Positions 34,941 to 45,034 of a DNA stretch of 64,000 nucleotides are shown here, piece by piece. Under the pieces are notes generated by a model, which saw only the letters and a program-made list of their open reading frames with translations, did no database searches and was not told the origin of the DNA. Made by a program: the position numbers and the translations under genes. Origin of the DNA: Photobacterium sp. Ph5 (lineage in GTDB: Bacteria; Pseudomonadota; Gammaproteobacteria; Enterobacterales; Vibrionaceae). Each line of letters begins with the position of its first letter. Position 1 is the first letter of the stretch. The stretch is from NCBI RefSeq assembly GCF_022129445.1, contig NZ_JADQAQ010000001.1:1-64000 (forward strand), written 5' to 3'.

Positions 34941-36915
34941 GGGTTAATTTTGTCTCCGACGATTTATTACTCACGGTTGCAGGTTTACGGAAACGGTAAC
35001 GTTTGTCACTGATCGCTAATGCACCACCTAACGCCATTAACAATGCACCCGCCCACATCCAGTTCACAAATGGTTTGTAGTAAATACGAACAGCCCATGC
35101 ACCATCACCAAGCTTCTCACCCATAGCAACATATAAGTCACGAGTGATACCACTATCAATTGCCGCTTCTGTCATCATAGAGCCAGCAACACTGTAGAAA
35201 CGTTTTTCAGCATGTAATGTTGTTACGTTTATACCACGACGGCTAATATTGAAATCAGCAATATAACCATCATAGTTAGGACCATCAGCATCACGTAAAC
35301 CGGCAAAGTGGAAGTCATAACCTTTTACATTGACAGATTGACCCGGCGCTAAGCGTAAGTCACGTTCAATATCATAGTTAGAGACTAAAGTGATACCAAT
35401 GATAGATATCGCTAAACCAATATGACCTAACACCATCGCCCAATGGCTGCGACCTAATTTACCTAAGCCTGTCACAAAAGTATGACGGTGTGTCGCACGC
35501 TCGAATAACTCAAAACCATGCATCACAATGATCCAAACAGCCATCATCATTCCTAACACCGCAAGCGGTTCAACCACACTTGCCGTAAAGTAAATAACAA
35601 AGTATGAGAATGGAATCGTGATCAGTGCTGAAATAATCATTGGCTTGCGAACATGTTTGAAATTATCGCGCTTCCAACGAACAAGAGGACCAAAGCCCAT
35701 AATAAAGGCAAACGGGATCATCAACCATGTAAATAGCATGTTGAAGAAAGGCACACCGATAGAAACAGAGCCTAGACCAATTTGCTTATGCACTAATGGT
35801 AATAATGTACCAATAAGGACAACCATTAAGCCTGCAACAAGTAAAATGTTGTTTGCTAGTAATAGGTTTTCACGTGAGAACAAGCTGTAGTTACCACGAG
35901 AACGGATTTGACCACCACGTAATGCATACAGTAGTAAAGAACCACCGATAACCACCACAAGGAAGCCAAGAATAAACATACCGCGAGCAGGATCTGACGC
36001 AAAGGCGTGTACAGAAACCAATACGCCAGAACGCACTAAGAACGTACCTAATAGGCTTAATGAGAATGCAGAGATCGCAAGCAGTACTGTCCACGCTTTA
36101 AATGTGCCACGCTTTTCTGTTACTGATAGCGAATGCATTAACGCTGTACCTGCAAGCCACGGCATGAATGATGCGTTTTCTACTGGATCCCAGAACCACC
36201 AGCCACCCCAGCCAAGTTCGTAGTAAGCCCACCATGAACCTAGTGCAATACCTACGGTTAGAAATGACCATGCAGCAATTGTCCATGGACGAGACCAACG
36301 TGCCCAAGCCGTATCTAAACGACCAGTCATTAATGATGCAATAGCAAAAGAGAATGCAACTGAGAAGCCAACGTAGCCCATGTAAAGCATTGGCGGGTGA
36401 ATAATTAGACCCGGATCTTGCAATAATGGGTTTAGATCACGACCTTCGACAGGGAATACCGGTAGCGTACGTAAAAATGGGTTAGAAGTAATGATAATAA
36501 ACAGTAAGAAACCCACTGCGATCATACCCATTACAGATAAGACACGAGAAACAGATTCTAGTGGCATATCACGGCTAAAACGTGCAACAGCAGCAGCCCA
36601 ACCGGCTTGGATAAGAACCCAAAGCAGTAATGAACCTTCGTGTGCACCCCATACCGCTGTAATACGGTAATACCACGGCAATAAGCTTGTCGAGTTACTG
36701 GCTACATACGCAACAGTAAAATCATTGTTATAAAATGACCAACATAAAATAACAAAAGATAATGATAAGAAAGCAAAAATACCGTATGCCAATGGTCGTG
36801 CCATACGCATCATTGCTTGGTTACCAACTGCAGCACCATATAGCGGATAAATACTGGCTAGTACCGATAAGGCAAGAGCAGTAATAAGGGCAAAATGGCC
36901 TATTTCAGGGATCAT
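34933..36915 (-). CDS. ccmF: Haem lyase subunit CcmF
   Basis: This 660-aa polytopic protein has about 15 membrane segments and the tryptophan-rich WWD haem-handling motif ([20 protein letters not shown], near residue 235). Conserved His-containing loops include the segment ending [13 protein letters not shown]. CcmF, with CcmH and CcmI, transfers haem from holo-CcmE to apocytochrome c. Length matches the family (E. coli 647 aa). It overlaps ccmE by 4 nt. Position in the operon is standard. Confidence 0.96.
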   Translation of the reverse strand: MIPEIGHFALITALALSVLASIYPLYGAAVGNQAMMRMARPLAYGIFAFLSLSFVILCWSFYNNDFTVAYVASNSTSLLPWYYRITAVWGAHEGSLLLWVLIQAGWAAAVARFSRDMPLESVSRVLSVMGMIAVGFLLFIIITSNPFLRTLPVFPVEGRDLNPLLQDPGLIIHPPMLYMGYVGFSVAFSFAIASLMTGRLDTAWARWSRPWTIAAWSFLTVGIALGSWWAYYELGWGGWWFWDPVENASFMPWLAGTALMHSLSVTEKRGTFKAWTVLLAISAFSLSLLGTFLVRSGVLVSVHAFASDPARGMFILGFLVVVIGGSLLLYALRGGQIRSRGNYSLFSRENLLLANNILLVAGLMVVLIGTLLPLVHKQIGLGSVSIGVPFFNMLFTWLMIPFAFIMGFGPLVRWKRDNFKHVRKPMIISALITIPFSYFVIYFTASVVEPLAVLGMMMAVWIIVMHGFELFERATHRHTFVTGLGKLGRSHWAMVLGHIGLAISIIGITLVSNYDIERDLRLAPGQSVNVKGYDFHFAGLRDADGPNYDGYIADFNISRRGINVTTLHAEKRFYSVAGSMMTEAAIDSGITRDLYVAMGEKLGDGAWAVRIYYKPFVNWMWAGALLMALGGALAISDKRYRFRKPATVSNKSSETKLTHE

Positions 36916-37397
36916 TGAGCACTACCTTGTAGTTGTTCTTCAGTATATTGAAGTTTTGAGTGATTTTTCTTCATCGCATCAGCGACTTCAGGCGGCATGT
37001 AATTTTCGTCATGCTTAGCAAGCACTTCATGCGCTTTTATTGTCGTAGGGCCAACTAAGACACCTTGCGCAACAATACCCTGCCCTTCACGAAAGAGATC
37101 AGGCAAAATACCATCATAAGTTACGGTAACTGAAGGACCTACATCAGCCACTTTAAAGCTAACTTCTAAAGATTCAGGATCACGCTTCACCGAACCTTTC
37201 ACCACCATGCCACCAATACGTAAACGCTGACCAACTTCTGGCTTGGTGCCATCAGGCTTACCATTGACAAGTTCTGTTGGTGTATAGAATAAATCCATAT
37301 TTTGATTTAACGCATAAAGCACTAAACCAACCGTAGCACCAAGGCCTAAAACAAGCGCTAACACTAAAGCGAGACGCTTCTTACGTCTTGGGGTCAT
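36912..37397 (-). CDS. ccmE: Haem chaperone CcmE
   Basis: This 161-aa protein has one N-terminal membrane anchor (about residues 9-29) after a basic RRKKR start and an OB-fold periplasmic domain. The haem-attaching His129 is in [14 protein letters not shown], with Tyr133 of the HXXXY motif. CcmE covalently carries haem from the CcmABCD release complex to CcmF. It overlaps both neighbours by 4 nt. Confidence 0.97.
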   Translation of the reverse strand: MTPRRKKRLALVLALVLGLGATVGLVLYALNQNMDLFYTPTELVNGKPDGTKPEVGQRLRIGGMVVKGSVKRDPESLEVSFKVADVGPSVTVTYDGILPDLFREGQGIVAQGVLVGPTTIKAHEVLAKHDENYMPPEVADAMKKNHSKLQYTEEQLQGSAQ

Positions 37398-37600
37398 AGC
37401 GTATTCTCCATCTTTTTCGCATCTTTAATACGTTGTTCACGTGCGATTTTATTTTTAATATCACCTAATACGCGACGATGGGTTGCCATACTAGAAAAGA
37501 GGATCCATAACATCGCGATAAATGAGATACCAAACGAACTCCATACATAAGCAGCGTAGCCACCCATTGCAAAAAAGTCGCTCATAGAATCAAAATGCAT
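37394..37600 (-). CDS. ccmD: Cytochrome c maturation small protein CcmD
   Basis: This 68-aa single-pass membrane protein (TM about residues 17-38) has a conserved [13 protein letters not shown] entry and a basic, helical cytoplasmic tail. CcmD is required for release of holo-CcmE from CcmABC. The start [14 protein letters not shown] fits Vibrionaceae CcmD. Stop of ccmC is 7 nt upstream and its own stop overlaps ccmE. Confidence 0.92.
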   Translation of the reverse strand: MHFDSMSDFFAMGGYAAYVWSSFGISFIAMLWILFSSMATHRRVLGDIKNKIAREQRIKDAKKMENTL

Positions 37601-37607
37601 ACCAACC

Positions 37608-38339
37608 TCACTTCACTAGCTCACGCACCCAAGGGCGGTGACTTTCGCGGATAAGAATTTCATTACGTAAGCGGATCATGGTCACCGCACCGAAGAAACA
37701 AGCAAAACCGACAATACCAATCAGCAACGGCCACAGCATATCTGTTGACATAGAAGGCTTAGCAAATTTAGTAATAGTTGCACCTTGGTGAAGGGTATTC
37801 CACCACTCAACAGAGAAGTGAATGATCGGAATATTGATCACCCCTACAATGGCTAAAATACCTGCCGCTTTAGCTGCCGTTTTTTGATCATCAAAGGCGT
37901 TATACAATGCAATAACACCAAGATATAAAAATAGAAGAATGAGTTCAGATGTTAAACGTGCATCCCATACCCACCATGTACCCCACATTGGTTTGCCCCA
38001 AATAGCACCAGTGATCAATGCAATAAAGGTAAACACCGCGCCAATCGGCGCCATCGCAGCAGCAGCCATATCTGATAATCGAATTTGCCACACTAAACCT
38101 ATGAACGCAGCAATAGCCATTGATACGTAAGCACCCATGGACCAAATTGCAGCTGGAACATGCAAGTAAATAATTCTAAAGCTATCACCTTGTTGATAAT
38201 CTGTTGGTGCAAACATTAAGCCCCAAATAGAACTCACAACAATGGCTATTAAGCTAATAATGGAAAACCAAGGAAGTAACTTACCGCATAAGCGATAGGT
38301 ATTCTCGGCTTTAGCGTAGGGATGTAACCACTTCCACAT
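37608..38339 (-). CDS. ccmC: Haem-handling membrane protein CcmC
   Basis: This 243-aa six-helix membrane protein has the WWD motif GTWWVWDARLTSE (near residue 120) and two flanking His residues (YLHVPAAIW and IHFSVEWWNTLHQG). CcmC places haem on CcmE. The gene is separated from ccmB by 153 bp of noncoding sequence, the only notable break inside the operon. Confidence 0.96.
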   Translation of the reverse strand: MWKWLHPYAKAENTYRLCGKLLPWFSIISLIAIVVSSIWGLMFAPTDYQQGDSFRIIYLHVPAAIWSMGAYVSMAIAAFIGLVWQIRLSDMAAAAMAPIGAVFTFIALITGAIWGKPMWGTWWVWDARLTSELILLFLYLGVIALYNAFDDQKTAAKAAGILAIVGVINIPIIHFSVEWWNTLHQGATITKFAKPSMSTDMLWPLLIGIVGFACFFGAVTMIRLRNEILIRESHRPWVRELVK

Positions 38340-38492
38340 AATGCTCTCTACTCGTTATATAGTTATAAATACGTCATTAAAGCCAAGTTCAGTCACAAAA
38401 TAATAGGATTTAGTGACATCACTTAACCTTACAAATCTCTACCTGTTGGGTAAATACACAAAATAGGAGGTAACTCCGCTCCCATTATTGAT

Positions 38493-39170
38493 TTAGTTCA
38501 CACTGATCCTCAGTGAGGCTGCCACAGCAAACGGTGCTAACGTTAAAGACGCCACCAACATTGCGGCCATTAATGCTAATTGACCGTTATACGCCATCCC
38601 TAGGCCTGCCGCTTCTATTGCAGAGGTCGCGAATATAAGCACAGGTATATATAACGGTAATATGAGCAAGCTCAACAAAACGCCACCTTTTCGTAATCCA
38701 ACCGTTAAAGCAACACCAATTGCCCCTAAAAAGCTTAATGTTGGCGTACCTACAAGCAAGGTAAGTACAACTGCAACCCATGTATCCCAGTTCAGCGATA
38801 ATAAAATCGCCAATAAGGGGCTGATTAAAATTAGCGGTAAGCCTGTCAATAACCAGTGTGCAACCATTTTAGCAAAAGCAGATACAGCCAATGGTGCTGG
38901 CATTAATAACATTTGCTCAAGCGAACCATCAGCATAATCATCACGGAATAAACGCTCCATTGATAATAACGCCGCTAACAATGCTGCAACCCAAATGATC
39001 CCCGGGGCAATACGCGCCAACAATTTAGGCTCAGGACCGATACTTAATGGAAATAAAGTGATCACAATAATAAAGAACCACAATGGATTCATGACATCTG
39101 CACGTCGACGAAAAGCAATTAACAATTCACGACGAATAATTTGAATAATAGAATTAAACACCGCGATCAC
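38493..39170 (-). CDS. ccmB: Haem exporter permease CcmB
   Basis: This 225-aa, six-helix membrane component of the CcmABCD complex is the permease partner of the CcmA ATPase. [17 protein letters not shown], the conserved cytoplasmic loop of CcmB, is near residue 75, and a Leu/Ala-rich helical pattern continues to the end. ATP hydrolysis by CcmAB drives release of holo-CcmE. It overlaps ccmA by 4 nt. Confidence 0.95.
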   Translation of the reverse strand: MIAVFNSIIQIIRRELLIAFRRRADVMNPLWFFIIVITLFPLSIGPEPKLLARIAPGIIWVAALLAALLSMERLFRDDYADGSLEQMLLMPAPLAVSAFAKMVAHWLLTGLPLILISPLLAILLSLNWDTWVAVVLTLLVGTPTLSFLGAIGVALTVGLRKGGVLLSLLILPLYIPVLIFATSAIEAAGLGMAYNGQLALMAAMLVASLTLAPFAVAASLRISVN

Positions 39171-39817
39171 TGCCCTAACTTAATTTTTCGTAAGTGATTA
39201 CTATCGGTAAACATATCTTGGTGAGTGGTTAATAACACCATCCCACCACGTTCTACATGAGATAAAAACAAGTTTTCAAGTACCTTAACGCCTTGCTTAT
39301 CAATCGCCGTTAATGGCTCATCAAGCACCCATAATTTATGATTACTTAACCATAAACGCGCTAATGCAACACGGCGTTGTTGACCGGCAGATAGTTGTCC
39401 AGCGGGTACATCTTCACGACCAGCTAACCCTACATGTGCCAATGCTTTCCATAATGCGTCCTTACCCGTAACTTGTGGTGAACCCTTGAGATCTGAGCCT
39501 TGATTGCATTTATGCATTGCTTGAAAAAAAGCCAAGTTCTCAAAGGCGGTAAGTTCACGTTTTACACCAGTTTGATGACCAAGAAACAACAACTCTTGAT
39601 GGTAATCTTCTCGAGCAGCCTGAATATCTTCTTGATTCCAAAAAACCTGTCCACTATCGGCACGGCCTAACCCTGCAATAATACGTAACAGTGTGGTTTT
39701 ACCTGCGCCATTATGGCCTTCTATTTGAACCAACTCGCCACTTGATATAGTGAAACTGAGTTCATCAAACAATAAACGTTCGTCACGAACGCAGCTTAAG
39801 TCTGCTACAGACAACAT
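39167..39817 (-). CDS. ccmA: ABC transporter ATP-binding protein CcmA
   Basis: This 216-aa ABC ATPase has a Walker [11 protein letters not shown] (about residues 34-43), signature [14 protein letters not shown] and Walker B LWVLDEP. The His switch is in LLTTHQD. It forms CcmABCD with CcmB/C/D and powers holo-CcmE release. It is the first gene of the nine-gene operon and is divergent from the FliK-like gene, 115 bp away. Confidence 0.96.
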   Translation of the reverse strand: MLSVADLSCVRDERLLFDELSFTISSGELVQIEGHNGAGKTTLLRIIAGLGRADSGQVFWNQEDIQAAREDYHQELLFLGHQTGVKRELTAFENLAFFQAMHKCNQGSDLKGSPQVTGKDALWKALAHVGLAGREDVPAGQLSAGQQRRVALARLWLSNHKLWVLDEPLTAIDKQGVKVLENLFLSHVERGGMVLLTTHQDMFTDSNHLRKIKLGQ

Positions 39818-39932
39818 ATAAATGATGTATCCTAGGTGTCACAAATCAGTCCGCATGATACCACAATGGCTAATAATTTAGCTAAGCTACGGACATATTC
39901 ATCGTTAACTAACGTAAGTAAATGTGAAATAA

Positions 39933-40793
39933 ATGCGCATCAATTCAACGCCACCTCACTCCCCTAGCGCAGCAAAAGCTGCCCAAATTGAGAAACCGCC
40001 ATCAGGTAATATAAAGAGCCAAGCGCCACTATTTACGAGCACTGGAGGAAAAGACCAGAATCTTGTTTCCCAATTGCCGCAATTATTGTTATCCATAAAC
40101 AGCTTGCAACGTTTAGTTACACTTTTATCTAACCCGTTAAACTCTGGTACAGCTAAATTAGCCGTATCACCTTCTAACAGCCTTAATACTATTTTCCAAC
40201 AACTCTTTGCACCTCAGAATCAAGCCAGCTTAATTGCTTGGTTACAACAAGGTGGAGAACGAAAACCTTTAGCCCTGTTATTACAGCAACTATCTCAGCC
40301 ACAAAGCCAATTAAACCAATGGCTAAAAGCATTAACCCCTGAACAACAACAAGATATTCCTGCTCTGTTAAGGCTTGCTGCAGAGCAGCGAGGGCCTGAA
40401 ACACAACGGGCACAAGATACCAATAGCATCTATCTACAATGGCCGATAAATAACAATCAATCTATTGATATTAAAATAAAAAATGAGTACGAAGATTCAA
40501 ACTCAAATGCTGACAAGAATATCAACTCCTGTTGGACGGTCAAATTGGCATTACCTATTGGTGTAATAGATATACTAAATATTACAGCTCAATGGAAAAA
40601 CAGCACATTAACAACGTTATTCGAAACGGTTAATCCATTATTATTAGATAAAATAGAGATGTCCTCTCCACTACTTTTTTCTCGTATGGCACAGTTAGGT
40701 ATAAACTGCGAAGCCCCTAAATTTCTACAAGCCTCAGCGAAAGCTCCAGATGACTATCCAGCGCCTTCTAGCGGCTTATTAATTAAAGTGTGA
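39933..40793 (+). CDS. FliK-like (flagellar hook-length control-like) protein
   Basis: This 286-aa protein has a low-complexity, Ser/Pro/Gln-rich N-terminus, a Leu/Gln-rich middle and a C-terminal globular region. The C-terminal region (about 165-260: IYLQWPI, IKNEYEDS, WTVKLALPIG) resembles the FliK C-terminal hook fold. It stops 3 nt before a gene for a detached FlhB C-terminal-like domain, recalling the FliK/FlhB functional pair. The true FliK is encoded elsewhere in the window (59.9-61.3 kb), so this is a paralog. Recognition is by context and composition more than by motif. Confidence 0.6.
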   Translation: MRINSTPPHSPSAAKAAQIEKPPSGNIKSQAPLFTSTGGKDQNLVSQLPQLLLSINSLQRLVTLLSNPLNSGTAKLAVSPSNSLNTIFQQLFAPQNQASLIAWLQQGGERKPLALLLQQLSQPQSQLNQWLKALTPEQQQDIPALLRLAAEQRGPETQRAQDTNSIYLQWPINNNQSIDIKIKNEYEDSNSNADKNINSCWTVKLALPIGVIDILNITAQWKNSTLTTLFETVNPLLLDKIEMSSPLLFSRMAQLGINCEAPKFLQASAKAPDDYPAPSSGLLIKV

Positions 40794-40796
40794 GTT

Positions 40797-41105
40797 ATGA
40801 CTGCAGATAAAAAAACAGCCACACATGCTATTGCACTTAAATATGATGGTGAAAAAGCGCCTTATATTACAGCCAAAGGCCACCAGCAATTGGCTGAACA
40901 TATTATTGAACAAGTAAAACAACAAGGTGGCTTAATTCATCAAGATCCCATACTGGCACAATATCTAAATAGCTTCGATGTCGGCGATGAAATCCCACAA
41001 GAGTTATATTTGATTATTGCTGAACTGATTGCCTTTTCATGGTACTTAAACGGAAAAACCCCTCCGGGATGGGAAGGGCTTGAAGATATTGATGTATCAG
41101 TATAA
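40797..41105 (+). CDS. FlhB C-terminal-domain-like protein (FhlB/EscU-YscU family)
   Basis: This 102-aa soluble protein covers only the cytoplasmic C-terminal half of the export switch protein. ATHAIALKYD-GEKAPYITAKG aligns with the FlhB block NPEHFSVALRYD-APVVIAKG, and it ends in ELIAFSWYLNGKTPPGW. The Asn-Pro of the autocleavage NPXH site is replaced by Thr-Ala-Thr-His, so it starts where cleaved FlhB would. Such FhlB/FlhX proteins can stand in for the FlhB C-terminal fragment. It converges on the DUF2802 gene with only 3 nt between stops. Confidence 0.8.
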   Translation: MTADKKTATHAIALKYDGEKAPYITAKGHQQLAEHIIEQVKQQGGLIHQDPILAQYLNSFDVGDEIPQELYLIIAELIAFSWYLNGKTPPGWEGLEDIDVSV

Positions 41106-41108
41106 TTA

Positions 41109-41543
41109 TTAGCGGCGACGGTGTTTTTGCATTGTCTGCTGTAAACGAAGGAGTAATTCAGCTTCTGCTTTAGGTAAATCACATTCATTCATCAATTCAT
41201 GAACATCAGCGCCCAACTCCACCATTTTACTGGCACGACTATATAAACGTCCTTCGGGATCGTTCATCATGATCTCTGTTTGACGATCTTCAACCACTTC
41301 TAACTGATGTGACATATCAGCCAGTTTGTGGCTCATACCCATTGTCCCTGCACGCAATTCATTGAACTCTTTATTCAAGCGTTCATTTTGCAAACGCGCA
41401 TTTTTCAATACAGTTTCAATGGCGGCAAATTTTGTTTCTAAACTCCGTCGCGCTTTACGCTCGCGAAGCAATAACACAGTAAAGATTATAACCGCCAATA
41501 CACTGATAACAGTAGGTATCCACTGTAGCAGAACAGTATTCAT
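41109..41543 (-). CDS. DUF2802 membrane-anchored coiled-coil protein
   Basis: This 144-aa protein has an N-terminal TM helix (about residues 8-26), a long coiled coil (about 28-90) and a small C-terminal helical unit (VELGADVHELMNECDLPKAEAELL) that looks like a helix-turn-helix. DUF2802 genes almost always follow cheW at the end of polar flagellar clusters. It overlaps the cheW stop by 1 nt. A motility role is inferred from context, and the distant likeness to SwrB-type flagellar proteins is weak. Confidence 0.82.
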   Translation of the reverse strand: MNTVLLQWIPTVISVLAVIIFTVLLLRERKARRSLETKFAAIETVLKNARLQNERLNKEFNELRAGTMGMSHKLADMSHQLEVVEDRQTEIMMNDPEGRLYSRASKMVELGADVHELMNECDLPKAEAELLLRLQQTMQKHRRR

Positions 41544-42037
41544 TACAAGTACGCCATCTCATCCCACTCTTCATCAGATAGCAGCTTATTAAGATCAACT
41601 AAAATAAGTAATTGCCCTTCGCGGTTGCTTACACCTTGAATAAACTTAGCGCTCTCTTCGGTACCGACGCTTGGCGTACTATCAATCTCAGAACTACGTA
41701 AATAAACCACTTCAGCAACACTATCAACAAGAATACCAATCACTTGTTTTTCTGCTTCAATAATCACAATGCGCGTATTATCAGAAATCTCACCTGGAAC
41801 TAATCCAAAGCGCGAACGTGTATCGATAACAGTAACAACATTGCCGCGAAGATTAATAATACCGAGCACATAATCGGGTGCACCTGGAACCGGCGCGATT
41901 TCTGAATAGCGCAAAACCTCACGGACTTGCATAACATTAATACCGTAAGTTTCATCTTCTAGCTGAAATGTCACCCATTGCAGAACCTGATCATTCGCTC
42001 CGTCTTTTTGGATCTCAGCGATATTTACCTGTGACAT
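41543..42037 (-). CDS. cheW: Chemotaxis coupling protein CheW
   Basis: This 164-aa single CheW domain has the FQLEDETYGINVMQVREVLRYSEIAPVPGAP opening and GIINLRGNVVTVIDTRSRFG block. It links methyl-accepting receptors to CheA in polar arrays. It is the last che gene before the DUF2802 gene. ParP, a larger CheW-domain protein, precedes it by 24 bp. Confidence 0.96.
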   Translation of the reverse strand: MSQVNIAEIQKDGANDQVLQWVTFQLEDETYGINVMQVREVLRYSEIAPVPGAPDYVLGIINLRGNVVTVIDTRSRFGLVPGEISDNTRIVIIEAEKQVIGILVDSVAEVVYLRSSEIDSTPSVGTEESAKFIQGVSNREGQLLILVDLNKLLSDEEWDEMAYL

Positions 42038-42061
42038 GCTATTCCCTCTTAAGGTCCTGTA

Positions 42062-43012
42062 TTACTCAATACTATTTACATCCAATCCATTATTTAGCAT
42101 TGCGATCAACGCATTAACATGGATAAGTGCACACATTTTATCTTTTACCATGCCAGCAAGCCAAGGGCGTTTTCCAGCCTTCTCTCGCCAGCGAATATCA
42201 TTTCCATTCAGCACCTTGGTGCCATGCAGTTTATCGCTAGCCAGCCCCCATTGGCTATCGCCAAGCATCACAATATAACGATAATTCTCTCGATACTCAT
42301 CACTAATTAGCTTCTCTGGCATCACCCAACGGGCGGTATCAACTACATCTAACTTTTGCTCGCGTGTTGACTGTAAACCTAAATACCAATGTGGACGGCC
42401 TAATAAACGGTTTAGCTCACCAAGTTGATGAATACCTCCCAATTCCGTGAGTGCAACTGCAAATGTCACACCATTAACTTCAAAAAATAGCGCTTGAAAC
42501 GCCTGCTCCATCCCATGATGTGTCCACTGGTCTGGTGGAATTAACCCTGCATCTTCAGCAATTGTAGCGGTTTCAATAACCTCTGTTTCAACGGTATCTT
42601 CCGCTATATTTTCAGCACTAGCACACGTAGTCTCTACTTCTTTAATAGAAGTTAGTTGCTCTGGTATTACTTGTTCTGTTTCTGAAACAATTTGTTGTGG
42701 ATTTGCAGTTTGTACGACATTTTCTTGAATATCATCAACATAATTTTCATCAACTTTACTCAATAGACGTTCAATATCTTGTCGATTTGACGGCTCTGCA
42801 TAATCAACAGCAACATTAGGCTGTGGCTTTAATACATTTAACTTAGGTTGAGTTAACGTCGGTGCTACTTCAACATTTTCAATACTTAGTTTATCGACGT
42901 CTAAAACAGGATCTTGAATCTCCGCAGATACAGCAACTTCATTTGATTCTTCTAATAAATCAAAAAAATAATCATCTAAAGCTTGATCACTTGAAAGTGG
43001 CTTACTATGCAT
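42062..43012 (-). CDS. parP: ParP, CheW-domain polar array protein
   Basis: This 316-aa protein has a long acidic, Glu/Val-rich N-terminal region (about residues 1-160) and a C-terminal CheW-like domain (about 165-316: FEVNGVTFAVALTELGG, VMPEKLI, MLGDSQWGLA). Between parC and cheW this is the Vibrio ParP, which binds CheA and ParC to tether chemosensory arrays at the flagellated pole. It overlaps the parC stop by 8 nt. The acidic linker is much more variable than the CheW domain. Confidence 0.88.
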   Translation of the reverse strand: MHSKPLSSDQALDDYFFDLLEESNEVAVSAEIQDPVLDVDKLSIENVEVAPTLTQPKLNVLKPQPNVAVDYAEPSNRQDIERLLSKVDENYVDDIQENVVQTANPQQIVSETEQVIPEQLTSIKEVETTCASAENIAEDTVETEVIETATIAEDAGLIPPDQWTHHGMEQAFQALFFEVNGVTFAVALTELGGIHQLGELNRLLGRPHWYLGLQSTREQKLDVVDTARWVMPEKLISDEYRENYRYIVMLGDSQWGLASDKLHGTKVLNGNDIRWREKAGKRPWLAGMVKDKMCALIHVNALIAMLNNGLDVNSIE

Positions 43013-43781
43013 GATTGTCTAACCGTTCTACATATTTTAATAACGTTTTGTAAGCAAACACACCACGACAATTTCTGGCATATAATGATGGTGGCATATG
43101 TTTGATACTAGCATCACGGAACTTTGTATCAATAGGTACCGCTGACGCCCAAACTTGTTCAGGGAAACGAACCTTGAGTTCTTGCAATGTTTGGAGTGAT
43201 GCCCGTGTTCGTTTATCGTACATGGTTGGAACAATCGTAACATTAAAACCAGACGGCTTAGAACGCTGCATAATTTGTAACGTTCTCATCATTCTTTCCA
43301 AGCCTTTCATAGCTAAAAACTCTGTTTGTACAGGTATAAGAATGCGATCGCTCGCCGCTAATGCATTGACCATCATCACCCCCAAAATGGGTGGGCAATC
43401 TATCAGTACGTAATCATAATCATCAACCAAGCTGTGTAGCGCTTTTTTTAACACTAACCCCATACCACTGCGATTTCCCATCACACGATCAAGTGTTGCC
43501 AGTGACATATGGGCAGGAATAATATCAATATTATTAAATGCAGTTTTAAGAATAAGTGGTTTTACACTGGCTTTATTCACTACGGGTAATTGAAACAAAT
43601 CAAATAAACTCGCGGGTACTTGCTCTGAATCAAAATTTAAATACGTTGTTAACGATGCATGTGGATCGGTATCGACTAATAAAACACGCTTATTTTGCTC
43701 ACTCAGCAATCCTGCTAATGTAATCGTGGTTGTGGTTTTCCCCACCCCACCTTTTTGATTAGCAATACTCCAAACAATCAC
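43005..43781 (-). CDS. parC: ParC, ParA-like ATPase for chemotaxis array positioning
   Basis: This 258-aa ParA/MinD-type ATPase has a deviant Walker A NQKGGVGKTTTT (residues 8-19), DTDPHASLT and the switch motif DYVLIDCPPILG. In Vibrio, ParC localises to the old pole through HubP and recruits ParP and CheA. Its place directly between cheB and parP distinguishes it from the plasmid or chromosome ParA. A second ATPase of this class, FlhG, is encoded 6 kb away. Confidence 0.92.
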   Translation of the reverse strand: MIVWSIANQKGGVGKTTTTITLAGLLSEQNKRVLLVDTDPHASLTTYLNFDSEQVPASLFDLFQLPVVNKASVKPLILKTAFNNIDIIPAHMSLATLDRVMGNRSGMGLVLKKALHSLVDDYDYVLIDCPPILGVMMVNALAASDRILIPVQTEFLAMKGLERMMRTLQIMQRSKPSGFNVTIVPTMYDKRTRASLQTLQELKVRFPEQVWASAVPIDTKFRDASIKHMPPSLYARNCRGVFAYKTLLKYVERLDNHA

Positions 43782-43791
43782 CCCTTGATCC

Positions 43792-44958
43792 TCACTGTAA
43801 ACCTAATTCGATTAATATACATTCAGCAATACGATCTAAAGGTAAGTCATGGCTTGATATGCCCGCTTTAGCAACAGCTTGAGGCATACCGTATACCACA
43901 CAACTGTCTTCATCTTGCGCCCAAATAGTTGAACCACTATTTTTTAGCATTCTTGCACCATCTCGACCATCAGCGCCCATACCGGTTAATACCATAGATA
44001 GGACTTTATCTTGAAAAACTTTAGCCGCAGAACCAAATGTTACATCAACGCATGGTTTATAATTCATGCGCTCACCGCTATCAATAATACGTAACCTTGA
44101 TGCGCCAGGTCGACCATCAAGCATCATTTGTTTACCACCTGGAGCGAGATACGCCATACCGGGTTTCAACATATCTCCATTTTCCGCTTCTTTAACTCCA
44201 ATTTTGCACAGCTGATCTAATCGTGCCGCAAAAGCTGCGGTAAATGTCGCAGGCATGTGTTGAATAAGCACTATTGGATATGGAAAGTTAGCGGGGAGTT
44301 GAGTCAATATTTTTTGTAATGCGACAGGGCCACCAGTGGACGTACCAATTGCGACAATCTGGTATTTCTTTCCTGACGCTTTAAAACGTAATGCAGGTTT
44401 TACAACAGATGTACGGACACTTCTTGAAGATGAAACAGGTGAAGGTTCAGCCTGCAAGCGTGACGTTAGCGTTGGTTTCGTCGTCGATGTATGAGTACTT
44501 GTTAATGGCGATGATGGAGTAGATGTTGAACGCGTAGTAGCGCTTCGGCGCATAAAAATACGTTTACGTGCAAGCTCTGCAACACGTTTTTGAAGCAGTT
44601 CCACGGCTTCATCACGATTACGCGCAATATCTTCAAATTTCTTTGGCAAGAAATCTAACGCACCAGCATCAAGGGCGTCAAGCGTCGCCTTTGCACCATC
44701 ATGAGTTAACGAAGAGAACATTAAGATCGGAGTTGGTGAAACTTTCATGATCTCGCGAACGGCTGTAATACCATCCATTACGGGCATTTCGATGTCCATT
44801 GTGATCACATCAGGTTGCAGTTTTTGGGTTAACTCTACCGCTTCTTTGCCATTAACGGCATTGCCAACAACTTCCAACCGACTATCAGCATTAATTATTT
44901 CACTTACTCTTCGACGGAAAAAACTTGAGTCATCAACTACTAATACTTTAACTGCCAT
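43792..44958 (-). CDS. cheB: Chemotaxis protein-glutamate methylesterase CheB
   Basis: This 388-aa protein has an N-terminal receiver (Asp10, Asp55 in VITMDIEMP) and a Ser/Thr-rich linker of about 60 residues (about 140-200). The C-terminal methylesterase has the nucleophile Ser in AIGTSTGGP, with [10 protein letters not shown] and GMGADG blocks. Phosphorylated CheB removes receptor methyl groups to adapt signalling. The linker is longer than in E. coli CheB (349 aa). An intergenic stem separates it from cheA. Confidence 0.95.
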   Translation of the reverse strand: MAVKVLVVDDSSFFRRRVSEIINADSRLEVVGNAVNGKEAVELTQKLQPDVITMDIEMPVMDGITAVREIMKVSPTPILMFSSLTHDGAKATLDALDAGALDFLPKKFEDIARNRDEAVELLQKRVAELARKRIFMRRSATTRSTSTPSSPLTSTHTSTTKPTLTSRLQAEPSPVSSSRSVRTSVVKPALRFKASGKKYQIVAIGTSTGGPVALQKILTQLPANFPYPIVLIQHMPATFTAAFAARLDQLCKIGVKEAENGDMLKPGMAYLAPGGKQMMLDGRPGASRLRIIDSGERMNYKPCVDVTFGSAAKVFQDKVLSMVLTGMGADGRDGARMLKNSGSTIWAQDEDSCVVYGMPQAVAKAGISSHDLPLDRIAECILIELGLQ

Positions 44959-44991
44959 GTTACTTTCATCCCGTTGAAACGCTTAAACAAA

Positions 44992-45007
44992 GGGGGTCAT
45001 CGCCCCC
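44992..45007 (-). terminator. GC-rich hairpin between cheA and cheB
   Basis: A perfect GGGGG/CCCCC stem (44992-44996 with 45003-45007) and a 6-nt loop are followed on the minus strand by TTTGTTT. It is probably an attenuator, since cheB and the genes after it continue in the same direction. Confidence 0.5.
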
Positions 45008-45034
45008 CTCTTTTATTATTATTTGTCGTGCTAA

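Noticed and set aside
39868-39885. Sigma-54 promoter for the FliK-like gene
   Set aside because: A GG...GC pair is present but the spacing is 11 bp, not the required 10.
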